In this document: piece after piece, positions 43,294 to 51,401 of the stretch | Numbering within the stretch: the first letter of the stretch is position 1 | Layout of the letters: every line of letters begins with the position of its first letter | Source: JAJFJD01 sp965228425 | GTDB taxonomy: Bacteria; Pseudomonadota; Alphaproteobacteria; UBA8366 | Assembly (NCBI GenBank): GCA_965228425.1 | Contig: OZ245815.1 | Span: forward strand, 2,542,001 to 2,606,000 | Direction of reading: 5' to 3' | DNA: 64,000 nt | The notes under the pieces: generated by a model | Told to the model about the DNA's origin: nothing | The model's database searches: none | What the model saw: the letters and a program-made list of their open reading frames with translations, nothing else | Translations under genes and position numbers: made by a program

Positions 43294-44238
43294 CTAGCCG
43301 TGCAACGCCGACTTGGCGAGCATCACGTGGATGCCTTTATGCACGTTGACGATCTGGCTGACGCGCAGGTCGGCGGCGATGCTGCAGAGGGTGTAGGCGT
43401 CTTCCTTCGACAGGTTCGACTTCTCCTGGATCAAGGCGATCATCTCGCGCAGCGCCTGTTTCGCCGCGTTGTCGAGCACCCCGTCGATGCCGTGGGTGAT
43501 ATAATGCGTGTCCGTCTCGGCGCGCGGCATGGTGAGTTTCATGTCCTTGCGCAGGTGGATCTCGAAGGTGCCTGACAGGCAGGTCTCGACCGCCGTGACA
43601 CAAACCTCGCCGTCGCCCTGAACCGCGTGGCCGTCGCCGGCGGAGAACAGGCCACCCTCGTTGAAGACCGGCAGGTAGAGCGTGCAGCCCGCGCCCAACT
43701 CCTTGTTGTCGAGATTGCCGCCGTGGGCGCGCGGGATGATCGAGGTGATGCGGCCCCATTCCGGCGGCGGCGCCACCCCCATCACGCCGAAGAAGGGCTT
43801 CAGCGGCAGGTCCACGCCCCACGGCAGGTTCGCCACCATCTTGTCCTTGTCGAGCGGGATGTGCAGCAGCCGCGTCTCGTGGAAATCCTCCGGCAGCGCG
43901 CCCGACAGCGGCCGGATGCGGTTCCAGCCCCAGTTGGTGCCGAGCTGCACGTCCCTGATGCGGATTTCCAGCACGTCTCCCGGCTTGGCCCCGCGCACCG
44001 CGACCGGCCCGGTCATGATATGGCCCGCGCCGCCGGGTTCGACATTCTCGTGGATGTCCAGATGCGCCGGCAGGATGTCCAACGCGTCGTCCGTCGGCAG
44101 GATGTCCCGCCCGCCCGAAACGGTGTGCAGCGTGACGGAATCGCCGGACTCGATCTCGATCAGCGGCGTCAACGCCGCGTCGAAGAACGCCCAGTGAACG
44201 GTGTCGGGCGAGGGATGCAATTCGTGATGGCTGGCCAT
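43294..44238 (-). CDS. Acetamidase/formamidase family protein
   Basis: The 314-residue protein has FDAALTPLIEIESGDSVTLHTVSGG, GHIMTGPVAVRGAKPGDVLEIRIRDVQLGTNWGWNRIRP, GAGCTLYLPVFNEGGLFSAGDGHAVQGDGEVCVTAVET and DAYTLCSIAADLRVSQIVN, the well-conserved blocks of acetamidase/formamidase (FmdA_AmdA). The G-D-x-H-x-x-Q-G-x-G-E-x-x block is the active-site signature with metal-binding residues. It hydrolyses short amides to acid and ammonia. It is the first gene of the operon continuing with two PuuE-like deacetylases, an LLM flavoenzyme and an enolase-family enzyme; the promoter should lie in the gap before 44.24 kb. Confidence 0.92.
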   Translation of the reverse strand: MASHHELHPSPDTVHWAFFDAALTPLIEIESGDSVTLHTVSGGRDILPTDDALDILPAHLDIHENVEPGGAGHIMTGPVAVRGAKPGDVLEIRIRDVQLGTNWGWNRIRPLSGALPEDFHETRLLHIPLDKDKMVANLPWGVDLPLKPFFGVMGVAPPPEWGRITSIIPRAHGGNLDNKELGAGCTLYLPVFNEGGLFSAGDGHAVQGDGEVCVTAVETCLSGTFEIHLRKDMKLTMPRAETDTHYITHGIDGVLDNAAKQALREMIALIQEKSNLSKEDAYTLCSIAADLRVSQIVNVHKGIHVMLAKSALHG

Positions 44239-44449
44239 GGGGCGCTCCAGACGGGTTGCGCGGCGGGAGCGTTTATCGTGACCGGTGGGGTGCGGGGTGT
44301 AAAGGGCGGGAGGTTGTGTAGCTCGGTATCTGAAATAAGGCGCTTATCCAAATCCGGGTTTGGTCATCTTCTGGACATTAAGAATCTCTTCAACAAACAA
44401 CACGTAATCTGAAGTTGAGTTGAATGACTTGGATTGCAAAGGTCCCGGC
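44239..44449. other. Intergenic region with a composition change
   Basis: Between the divergent acetamidase gene and the orphan lipoprotein gene, sequence shifts from GC-rich to clearly AT-richer at about 44.32 kb, and stays so to about 45.53 kb. I see no strong hairpin or tRNA here. It must hold promoters for both directions, but none is obvious. Confidence 0.5.
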
Positions 44450-45535
44450 ATGCGGTTGATTGATTTAGCGGATTCTCGAGGACTCCTCCGACAAACGGCC
44501 GATCGCAGATCAAGCGTCGGTCGAGTGGCTTTCGTTTGTATCCTCATGGTTGGAACTCTATTCGGCTGCGCCGAATGGGTACCGCATTGGCGTGCCTTCG
44601 AGGTGACCGTCGACCTGACCTTTGAAGGGGAACGGACGCAGATTACGCGAAAGATCCTGTGCGAAGGAAAAGTTCGGCGTCGAGCGGGGATCACGCCATA
44701 CGTTCAATGGGAATCGACGACCTATGCATTTGGACAACGGATGCCGTCCAGTGAAGCGGTGATGGTTGTGACGCCTGGATTATGTACGAAGGCGTATCGA
44801 GAGGAAAACGCCGCTAGCGACGAGATATTCATACCAAAAGGCCACATACCCTTTATTGGCTGGGCTGACGACGCCGATAGTCCGAATGTCGTTGAAGCAT
44901 ATGTGTCTCCCGGGTATTTCCAAAAAACAAATGCACGGGTCCGATATCACGGCATGACCGCGCGAATCATCAATCCCGAGGCGGCGGAACCAGGGCCGGT
45001 CGATGCGTTCGATTGGTTCGGATTTGGGCCAAATCTTCAATATGGGTTTATCGCTGTGCCGGTTCCCAAAAGTGTTTGGGATCAAAAGCCGGACATAAAA
45101 GCGTATGTCACGAAGAACAAGAAGTTTGGACAGTTGCCAAACCAACTAAGTCTAGATCTCTGGGGCAAGTACATTGTTCGTTTTGAGTATTGGATGGTTG
45201 CTGGGACGCCAAGGCCCTTTCCTCCCTATAGCGTGGCGCCGATAACCAAACAGCAACTGGAGACGCTAAACAATTTTCACCCATTGGTTAAGGGTGAACG
45301 AGGACTGGGAATTCAACCGAAAGAATCAGGATATTTGGTTTTCTACCGATCCCGTTTGCTCAACAAAGGCAACAGTTCCGACCAAAAATTCACGTTTGTT
45401 GTGGACGATAACGAAATTTCCCTACCTGCAACTGGGGCCGGGCCTTTTGCCGTCTTCGATCCAGTTTCAGAGACTATTTTTCACATTAATGCAGTTGCCT
45501 TCCGATTTCCGGGCAAAGCAGAACGCATACCCTAA
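44450..45535 (+). CDS. Hypothetical lipoprotein, AT-richer than its surroundings
   Basis: The 361-residue protein begins with a charged stretch and a hydrophobic segment VAFVCILMVGTLFGC, with a lipobox-like L-F-G-C at Cys40. The rest is rich in beta-prone and aromatic residues, for instance TVDLTFEGERTQITRKILCEG, WESTTYAFGQRMPSSEAV and FVVDDNEISLPATGAGPFAV. I do not recognise a family. A sample of 60 bases at 45121 has 27 G+C, against 40 of 60 at 46681, so the gene is compositionally foreign. The ATG at 44450 is chosen for the signal peptide; an in-frame TTG at 44420 is an alternative. Its end overlaps the convergent methyltransferase by 4 bases. Confidence 0.6.
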   Translation: MRLIDLADSRGLLRQTADRRSSVGRVAFVCILMVGTLFGCAEWVPHWRAFEVTVDLTFEGERTQITRKILCEGKVRRRAGITPYVQWESTTYAFGQRMPSSEAVMVVTPGLCTKAYREENAASDEIFIPKGHIPFIGWADDADSPNVVEAYVSPGYFQKTNARVRYHGMTARIINPEAAEPGPVDAFDWFGFGPNLQYGFIAVPVPKSVWDQKPDIKAYVTKNKKFGQLPNQLSLDLWGKYIVRFEYWMVAGTPRPFPPYSVAPITKQQLETLNNFHPLVKGERGLGIQPKESGYLVFYRSRLLNKGNSSDQKFTFVVDDNEISLPATGAGPFAVFDPVSETIFHINAVAFRFPGKAERIP

Positions 45536-46218
45536 GAGGTATCGATGTTAGGCTGTTTGTAGATCATCAACAGCGACAGTGGCGGGCTGTGCGCATTCGC
45601 TCTGGGCTCTTGCGTCCCCACCAAACTCAACCCCGCCGCCGCAAACACTGCCTCCCAACTCTCCGTCGTGCGGAAATACCACGGCATCTTGGCCCAGGCT
45701 TCGGTCTCGAAGGCCGCGAAATCTTCTTCGCGCCAACCGTCCTTGCCGTCGCCGGGGTCGTTGTCGGGGTGCAAGGTTTGGATGATGACGACGCTGTTCT
45801 CCACTAGTAGATGTTTTGTCGCACTGAGCAGCGGGACGATGTCTTCCTCGAACAGGGCGTAGTTGAACGAGATGACGTCGAAGGGGGCGTTCGGGACCGG
45901 CGCACCGGCGATGACGTCGTCGTAGGACAGGGTACGGTAGGACCCGTTAGGGTCCGCCGCCTGGGCCGATTCGATCAGGGCGGCGGTGCCGTCGAGGCCG
46001 GTTGCCGTGCAACCCGTTTTCTCCGTCACGGCGCGCACCAACCAGCCTTCGCCGCAGCCCATGTCGAGGAAACGCGTCGGCTTGCGCCGGACGATGGCGT
46101 CGACGATGGCGGCGTCGGTTCCGGCGGTGCGGCTCGGGATCAAGCGGTCGCGGACGGCGCGGGTCCAGTTGTCCGCGTTGCGCTGCCAGGAATCTTCCAG
46201 GTCGGATTTGCGGCTCAT
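45532..46218 (-). CDS. Class I SAM-dependent methyltransferase
   Basis: The 228-residue protein has the SAM motif TRFLDMGCGEGWLVRAVTEKTG, TATGLDGTAALIESAQ (acidic residue of strand 2), FDVISFNYALFEEDIVPLLSATKHLL (motif after strand 4), and a C-terminal YFRTTESWEAVFAAAGL. This is a small-molecule methyltransferase of the Methyltransf_11/23 type. The acceptor is unknown. It is read toward the lipoprotein gene and ends within its last codons. Confidence 0.82.
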   Translation of the reverse strand: MSRKSDLEDSWQRNADNWTRAVRDRLIPSRTAGTDAAIVDAIVRRKPTRFLDMGCGEGWLVRAVTEKTGCTATGLDGTAALIESAQAADPNGSYRTLSYDDVIAGAPVPNAPFDVISFNYALFEEDIVPLLSATKHLLVENSVVIIQTLHPDNDPGDGKDGWREEDFAAFETEAWAKMPWYFRTTESWEAVFAAAGLSLVGTQEPRANAHSPPLSLLMIYKQPNIDTS

Positions 46219-46384
46219 CGATGTCTACTAGTAGTTTTCATCCCGGTCGGAGGGATGGGTGGCTACCGTAGACCGTCTTGCCGCCGGTGTCCTGCGCCGC
46301 GGGGACCGATACCGTTGTTCACCCTGCGCCTTGTCGGCTAAGTTTACGGCAACAACCCATAAAGCGCAGGAAGCGATCCCAATC

Positions 46385-47404
46385 ATGGCAGACACCCCAG
46401 CGGACGGAACGGCGGGCGCGCCGCGTCCGAATGCGCCGCGCGAGTTGGTCGAGCGCTATCGCACCATGGCGCGCATCCGCGCCTTCGAGGAAGCCGCCGA
46501 AGCGGCGCATGCGGACGGCCTCGTGAACGGCACCCTGCATCTCTACATCGGCGAGGAAGCCATCGCCGCCGGCGTTTGCGGGAACCTCATGCAATCCGAC
46601 CTGATCACCAGCAATCATCGCGGTCACGGGCATACGCTGGCCAAGGGGGCCGATCCGGTGGCGATGTTCAAGGAACTGTTCGGCCGGATCGGCGGGACCA
46701 GCGACGGCAAGGGCGGATCGATGCATATCGCCGATTTCTCCGTCGGCATGCTGGGCGCGAACGGTATCGTCTGCGCCGGAATCCCCATCGCGGTGGGTGC
46801 GGCGCAGGGCAAGAAGATGATGGGCGAGGACTGCGTCGTCGCGTGTTTCTTCGGCGACGGCGCGATCAACCGCGGGCCCTTCCTGGAAGGGCTCAACTGG
46901 GCGAAGATTTACGATCTGCCGGTGCTGTTCGTCTGCGAGGACAATCAATACGCGGCGACCACGAAGTCGGGCGACCTGACCGGCGGCGACGGACCGGCGG
47001 CGCGCGCGAACAGCCTGGGGGTGACGGGCTACACGGTGGACGGCAACGATTTGGTCGCGGTGGACGCATTGGTGACGCAGGTCGTCGCCGACATCCGGGC
47101 GGGCAAGGGGCCGGCGCTGCTGCATTGCAAGACCTACCGGCAGAAGGGGCACACGCTGTCCGACAAGCAGGCCTACCGCAGCCAGGACGAGGTTGCGGCC
47201 TATGTGGAACAGGATCCGATCGAAGGATGCCGCGCCTATCTGGTTGAGCATGGGATCGCCGGTGACGACCTCGTCTCCATCGACGAGGCCGCGCGGGCCG
47301 AGATGGCGGCGGCGGTCGAGGAAGCCAAGGCGGCACCCGCGCCGACGCCGGCGGACGCCTATGCCGAGGTTCAGGACGTAGGAGCACCGCAATGGCCGTC
47401 ATAA
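46385..47404 (+). CDS. 2-oxoacid (pyruvate/acetoin) dehydrogenase E1 component, alpha subunit
   Basis: The 339-residue protein has the E1-alpha pattern: ELVERYRTMARIRAFEEAAEAAHADGLVNGTLHLYIGEEAIAAG, SNHRGHGHTLAKGADP, GGTSDGKGGSMHIADFSVGMLGANGIVCAGIPIAVGAAQ and a TPP-binding block CFFGDGAINRGPFLEGLNWAKIYDLPVLFVCEDNQYAA. Length and absence of lipoyl domain fit the heterotetramer type used in pyruvate, branched-chain or acetoin dehydrogenases. The ATG at 46385 is used; an upstream in-frame start at 46259 lacks a family match. The next gene, E1-beta, overlaps the end by 13 bases. No E2 or E3 gene follows. Confidence 0.92.
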   Translation: MADTPADGTAGAPRPNAPRELVERYRTMARIRAFEEAAEAAHADGLVNGTLHLYIGEEAIAAGVCGNLMQSDLITSNHRGHGHTLAKGADPVAMFKELFGRIGGTSDGKGGSMHIADFSVGMLGANGIVCAGIPIAVGAAQGKKMMGEDCVVACFFGDGAINRGPFLEGLNWAKIYDLPVLFVCEDNQYAATTKSGDLTGGDGPAARANSLGVTGYTVDGNDLVAVDALVTQVVADIRAGKGPALLHCKTYRQKGHTLSDKQAYRSQDEVAAYVEQDPIEGCRAYLVEHGIAGDDLVSIDEAARAEMAAAVEEAKAAPAPTPADAYAEVQDVGAPQWPS

Positions 47405-48357
47405 CCTACCGGCAGGCGGCGATCGACGCCGTGGCGGAAGCCTTCGACCGCGACCCGCGCGTCTGGGCGCTTGGCGAGGATATCGGGCGCGGCGGCACCT
47501 ACGGGCAATACGGCGACCTCGGCACGCGCTACGCGGACCGGGTGGTTAGCACGCCGATCTCCGAAGCGACCATTATGGGCGCCGGCGTCGGCGCGGCGTT
47601 GGTCGGCACGCGGCCCATCGTCGAACTGCGTGCGGCGGATTTCGCGCTCTGCGCCGTCGACGAGATGATCAACCAGGCGGCCAAGGCGCGCTACATGTTC
47701 GGTGGACAGGCGCGCTGCCCGGTGGTGATCCGCCAGGCGACGGGCCTGCGCGCGTCGACGGCCGCGCAGCATTCGCAATCCTTCGAGGCCTGGTATGTCC
47801 ACGTGCCCGGTCTTGTGGTGCTGGCCCCGGCGACACCCGCCGACAACAAGGGTCTGTTGACTGCCGCTATCGAATGCGACGACCCGGTGATCTATTTCGA
47901 GAGCAAGACCCTGTGGGATACGGAAGGCGAGGTGCCGGACGGCGACCATGTGGTGCCGATCGGACAGGCGCGAACCGCGCGTATCGGCGGCGACGCCACC
48001 ATCGTGACCTGGTCCGGCGCGCTGCCCGCGGTCGAAAAAGCGGCGGACGCGGCGGCGGCGAAAGGGATCAACGCCGAGGTGATCGATCTGCGCAGCCTCT
48101 GGCCGTGGGACGAGGCGGCGGTGTTGGCCTCGGTCGAGAAAACCGGGCGCTTGGTCATCGTGCATGAGGCGGTGCAGGTCGGCGGCTTCGGCGCGGAAAT
48201 CTCCGCGACGGTTGCCGAGAAGATCGGTCATAGGTTGAAAGCGCCCATCCGGCGTTTCGGCGCACCGCGCATCCCCGTGCCCTTCGCGCCGGAAATGGAA
48301 GTTGTCTGCCAGGTTCAGGTGGACGGCGTCGTCGCGGCGCTCGAAGGGATGGCGTGA
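47392..48357 (+). CDS. 2-oxoacid (pyruvate/acetoin) dehydrogenase E1 component, beta subunit
   Basis: The 321-residue protein has VITYRQAAIDAVAEAFDRDPRVWALGEDIGRGGTYGQ, RVVSTPISEATIMGAGVGAALVGTRPIVELRAADFALCAVDEMINQAAKARYMFGG, HSQSFEAWYVHVPGLVVLAPATPADNKGLL and INAEVIDLRSLWPWDEAAVLASVEKTGRLVIVHEA, the E1-beta signature blocks. It pairs with E1-alpha, whose last codons overlap its start. The transketolase-type C-terminal domain is complete. The E2 and E3 partners would have to be supplied from elsewhere in the genome. Confidence 0.93.
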   Translation: MAVITYRQAAIDAVAEAFDRDPRVWALGEDIGRGGTYGQYGDLGTRYADRVVSTPISEATIMGAGVGAALVGTRPIVELRAADFALCAVDEMINQAAKARYMFGGQARCPVVIRQATGLRASTAAQHSQSFEAWYVHVPGLVVLAPATPADNKGLLTAAIECDDPVIYFESKTLWDTEGEVPDGDHVVPIGQARTARIGGDATIVTWSGALPAVEKAADAAAAKGINAEVIDLRSLWPWDEAAVLASVEKTGRLVIVHEAVQVGGFGAEISATVAEKIGHRLKAPIRRFGAPRIPVPFAPEMEVVCQVQVDGVVAALEGMA

Positions 48358-48386
48358 CCGGGCCGGTTCATGCTTCGAAAGGCACA

Positions 48387-48461
48387 TCCTTCGACAGGCT
48401 CAGGATGAGGTAACGAGTGGGATGTTAAATGAACGGTCCTCATCCTGAGCCTGTCGAAGGA
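48387..48461. repeat. Inverted pair of 24-base repeats, CCTGAGCCTGTCGAAGG family
   Basis: The 24 bases at 48387-48410 are the exact reverse complement of 48438-48461, separated by 27 bases. The arm contains the unit CCTGAGCCTGTCGAAGG. The RNA could form a long stem. It lies directly after the E1-beta gene and before the TPP enzyme. A rho-independent terminator is not supported because no T-run follows. Confidence 0.85.
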
Positions 48462-48482
48462 TCTAGGGTGAGGCGCAACTGG

Positions 48483-48502
48483 ATTCCCGCTTTCGCGGGA
48501 AT
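48483..48502. repeat. REP-like palindrome ATTCCCGC/GCGGGAAT
   Basis: Perfect 8-base arms with a TTTC loop; same element as at 39198. The region 48361-48600 is a repeat cluster without any coding frame. Confidence 0.8.
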
Positions 48503-48533
48503 GACGAAATAGAACCGAGGCCTAGACTGCGTC

Positions 48534-48553
48534 ACTCCCGCGAAAGCGGGAGT
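48534..48553. repeat. REP-like palindrome ACTCCCGC/GCGGGAGT
   Basis: Perfect 8-base arms with a GAAA loop. It is the same type as the preceding element but with A-C-T instead of A-T-T at the ends, and in the opposite loop orientation, about 30 bases downstream. Confidence 0.8.
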
Positions 48554-48612
48554 CCATTGGGCTCCTACGGTAGTTTCAATTCGAACACGATAAAGCACAA
48601 AAGGATCATCGG

Positions 48613-50358
48613 ATGAGTGGGACGGCGGATAACTACGCGCGGCGGATGACCGGCGGCGAGGCGTTGGCGGAAATGCTGAAGGCGCATGGCGCGGACCGGA
48701 TGTTCGGCATGGGGGGCTTTCAACTCTTGCCGTTCTACGAGGCGGCGCGCGCGCTGGGTCTGCAGCATACGCTGATCAACGACGAACGCTGTGGCGCGTT
48801 TGCCGCCGACGCCTACGCCCGCGTCACCGGACGCCCGGGAGTCTGCGACGGCACGCTCGGCCCGGGCGTGACCAACCTGATTACCGGCATGACCGAGGCG
48901 TTGAACGCGGGCGTCCCGATGATCGTGCTCGCGGGAGACACCAACCGCCTGCACGCCTGGAAGAACATGACGCAGGAATGCCGGCAGGTGGACATCCTGA
49001 CGCCCGCGTCGAAGGAATTGATCCGCATCGAGGATGCAACGCGGATTCCCGAACTCGTGCGCCGCGCCTTCGCGTTGGCCACCAGCGGGCGGCCCGGACC
49101 GGTCGTGCTCGACGTACCGGAAGACATTTGCCACGCCGAGTTGGAGTTCGCCGCCGACGATTTCTGGGTCGACGACGCGCATCGGTCGATCCCGGGGCAA
49201 CGTATGCGTCCGGCCGCCGATGATTTGGCGCGTGCGGCCGGAATCCTCGGCAAAGCGAAGCGGCCGCTGATCCTCGCCGGCGGCGGTATCCATCTGTCCT
49301 ACGCGCATAAGGCGCTGCAGGAACTTGCCGAGACGCTGAACATCCCCGTCGCACACACGATGAGCGGCAAAGGCGGCATTGCCTGCACGCATCCGCTGTC
49401 CGCCGGGCTGTACGGCCGCTATTCGCGGATCGCCAACGACCTGATCGAGAAATCGGATTGTCTACTAGTAGTGGGAGGGAAGCTCGGCGAGATTCCGACC
49501 AAGCGTTTCGCGCTGATGCCGGAGGGCGTGCCGCTGATCCATCTGGATATCCTGGAGGAAGAGATCGGCCGCACGACGCGCACCGAGGTGGGTCTGTGGG
49601 GCGATGCGCGCGAAGGCCTGACCGATCTGCTGGCCGAACTGTCGGACAGCGCGACCGGCCAGCGCACCATGCGCCAGGACTATGTCGCCGAGGTGCCGGT
49701 GCGTATGGAGAAGTGGAAGGCCGAAGCGGCGGACCGGCTGAATTCCACCGAACGCCCGATCAACATGGCGCGTATGCTGAACGAATTGAACAAGGTCATG
49801 CCTGCGGAATCGGTGCTGGTCGCCGACGGCGGCTTCGCCGGGCATTGGACCGGCTTCCTCTACGACACCAAGCTCGCGGGGCGCACCTATATCGCCGACC
49901 GGGGCATGGCCTCGATCGGCTACGGCCTGCCCGGATCGATCGGCGCGCAGCTCGGCGTACCGGACCGGCCCGTGGTCGGCATCACCGGCGACGGCGGGTT
50001 CAACATGGCGATCGGCGACCTGGAAACCGCGCTGCGCACCAAGGCGGGCTGCACGATCTGCGTCGTGAACAATGCTGCGTCGGGCTACGTGAAGGCGCTG
50101 CAGCATTCCATGTATGACGGCAAATACCAGTCGAGCGACCTGGTCGAGATGGACTACGCGAAGATCGCCAACGCCTTCGGCTGCACCGGCATTCGCGTCG
50201 AGGATCCGGAGGATTTGGGCAAGGCGATCCAAACCGGTATCGAGGAAACCGACCGCCCGACGGTGATCGACATGATCGTCACCCGCGACCCGGCCAAAAT
50301 GCTGCCCGCCGTGGACAGCCGCGTGCTCAAGGTCGAGAAGGGCGACCGGCCGGTCTAA
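48613..50358 (+). CDS. Thiamine pyrophosphate-binding enzyme (acetolactate synthase-like)
   Basis: The 581-residue protein has a complete TPP-decarboxylase fold. The N-terminal INDERCGAFAADAYARVTGRPG holds the activating Glu, LGPGVTNLITGMTEALNAGVPMIVLAGD follows, KAKRPLILAGGGIHLSYAHKALQEL is the central domain, and GDGGFNMAIGDLETALRTKAGCTICVVNN binds Mg-TPP. It resembles acetolactate synthase, glyoxylate carboligase and oxalyl-CoA decarboxylase relatives; no small regulatory subunit (ilvH) follows. AAGGA precedes the ATG. It follows the E1 genes across a repeat cluster, so co-transcription is uncertain. Confidence 0.88.
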   Translation: MSGTADNYARRMTGGEALAEMLKAHGADRMFGMGGFQLLPFYEAARALGLQHTLINDERCGAFAADAYARVTGRPGVCDGTLGPGVTNLITGMTEALNAGVPMIVLAGDTNRLHAWKNMTQECRQVDILTPASKELIRIEDATRIPELVRRAFALATSGRPGPVVLDVPEDICHAELEFAADDFWVDDAHRSIPGQRMRPAADDLARAAGILGKAKRPLILAGGGIHLSYAHKALQELAETLNIPVAHTMSGKGGIACTHPLSAGLYGRYSRIANDLIEKSDCLLVVGGKLGEIPTKRFALMPEGVPLIHLDILEEEIGRTTRTEVGLWGDAREGLTDLLAELSDSATGQRTMRQDYVAEVPVRMEKWKAEAADRLNSTERPINMARMLNELNKVMPAESVLVADGGFAGHWTGFLYDTKLAGRTYIADRGMASIGYGLPGSIGAQLGVPDRPVVGITGDGGFNMAIGDLETALRTKAGCTICVVNNAASGYVKALQHSMYDGKYQSSDLVEMDYAKIANAFGCTGIRVEDPEDLGKAIQTGIEETDRPTVIDMIVTRDPAKMLPAVDSRVLKVEKGDRPV

Positions 50359-50367
50359 ACCGCGAAC

Positions 50368-51378
50368 CTATCCGCCCCATATTTGACCGAATGCGCGGGC
50401 GAAATTGCCGCCGAGATAGGCGGCGATATCCGTGTCCCGCCAGCCGCGCGCGACCAAGGCGTCGGTGACCGCCGGCAGCTTGGCGTGCGAATTCGCGGCT
50501 TCGATGTAGCGCGCGGGGATATCGTGTCCGAACGCGTCGCCGTAGCTGGAGATGCCGGTCCAGAGCCGGCGGTTGGCAGCCTCGAAGGCGGTTCTCTGGA
50601 GGTCGCGCGACGCGGGCAGGTCGGTGCCGAAGCCGACATGGTCGATCCCGACCAAATCGACGATGTATTCGATATGCCGGACGAAATCGTCGACCGTTGG
50701 CCGCCGGGTCACGTCGCCGTCCCACAGCATGGGACCGTAGACGCTGGCGCCGATCACGCCGCCGGTCTCGGCGATGGCCTTGATCACATCGTCCGACTTG
50801 TTGCGCACCAGATTGGTCAGCGCCCTGGCGTTGACGTGGGTCGCCAGCACCGGCTTCTCGCTCAACCCGATGGCGTCGAGCGTTGTGCGGTATCCGACAT
50901 GGCTGAGGTCGATGGCGATGCCGAGCTGGTTCATGGCCTTCACGGCGTCGCGGCCCAGGACACTGAGCCCGGAATCCTCAGTCTCCAAGCAGCCGTCGCC
51001 CAGCGCGTTGCGGTAGTTATAGGTGATTTGCATGACGCGGACGCCGAGCCGGTGGAACAGTTGCAGCCGATCGAGTCTGTCGCCCATGGGCCGCATGTTC
51101 TGCCAGCCCATGATGAGGCCAATTTGTCCGGCTTCTTTGGCCGATTCCAAATCCGAAGCACGCTCGATCAGCCGCCATTCGCAATTCGGTTCCTTGAGCG
51201 CGGCAAGCCACCCGGCGATGCGGTCGCAGGTCTCGGCATACTCCGCCTCGAAATTGGCGATGGTGACGTTCAACGCGTTGACGCCACCGTTGCGCAGATC
51301 GCCGGTATAGCCGTCGCTGTAATAGGAAAGGCCGTCGATGACGAGGGATCGCTCCTGGATTTGGGCTGCGGTCGCCAC
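50368..51378 (-). CDS. Membrane dipeptidase (M19) family protein, atypical metal site
   Basis: The 336-residue protein matches peptidase M19 in MRPMGDRLDRLQLFHRLGVRVMQITYNYRNALGDGCLETEDSGLSVLGRDAVKAMNQLGIAIDLSHVGYRTTLDAIGLSEKPVLATHVNARALTNLVRNKSDDVIKAIAETGGVIG. The two later His are present (DLSHVG and ATHVNA). The N-terminal H-x-D zinc pair of renal dipeptidase is missing (VIDGLSYYSDG), and the bridging Glu position reads MGWQN. This subgroup is known in alphaproteobacteria. The substrate may not be a dipeptide. The start is GTG. It follows the duplicated unknown gene by 23 bases and is likely co-transcribed. Confidence 0.8.
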   Translation of the reverse strand: MATAAQIQERSLVIDGLSYYSDGYTGDLRNGGVNALNVTIANFEAEYAETCDRIAGWLAALKEPNCEWRLIERASDLESAKEAGQIGLIMGWQNMRPMGDRLDRLQLFHRLGVRVMQITYNYRNALGDGCLETEDSGLSVLGRDAVKAMNQLGIAIDLSHVGYRTTLDAIGLSEKPVLATHVNARALTNLVRNKSDDVIKAIAETGGVIGASVYGPMLWDGDVTRRPTVDDFVRHIEYIVDLVGIDHVGFGTDLPASRDLQRTAFEAANRRLWTGISSYGDAFGHDIPARYIEAANSHAKLPAVTDALVARGWRDTDIAAYLGGNFARAFGQIWGG

Positions 51379-51401
51379 GGGTTTCGTTTCCTTCTTCGTG
51401 A

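Noticed and set aside
48387..48461. CRISPR-like repeat array
   Set aside because: Only two copies in inverted orientation, no regular spacers, and no cas genes.
45803..49471. Palindrome CTACTAGTAG at 46225-46234 and 49462-49471, with a near copy at 45801-45810
   Set aside because: CTAG is rare in GC-rich alphaproteobacteria, but one copy is inside a coding region and spacing is irregular; likely chance.
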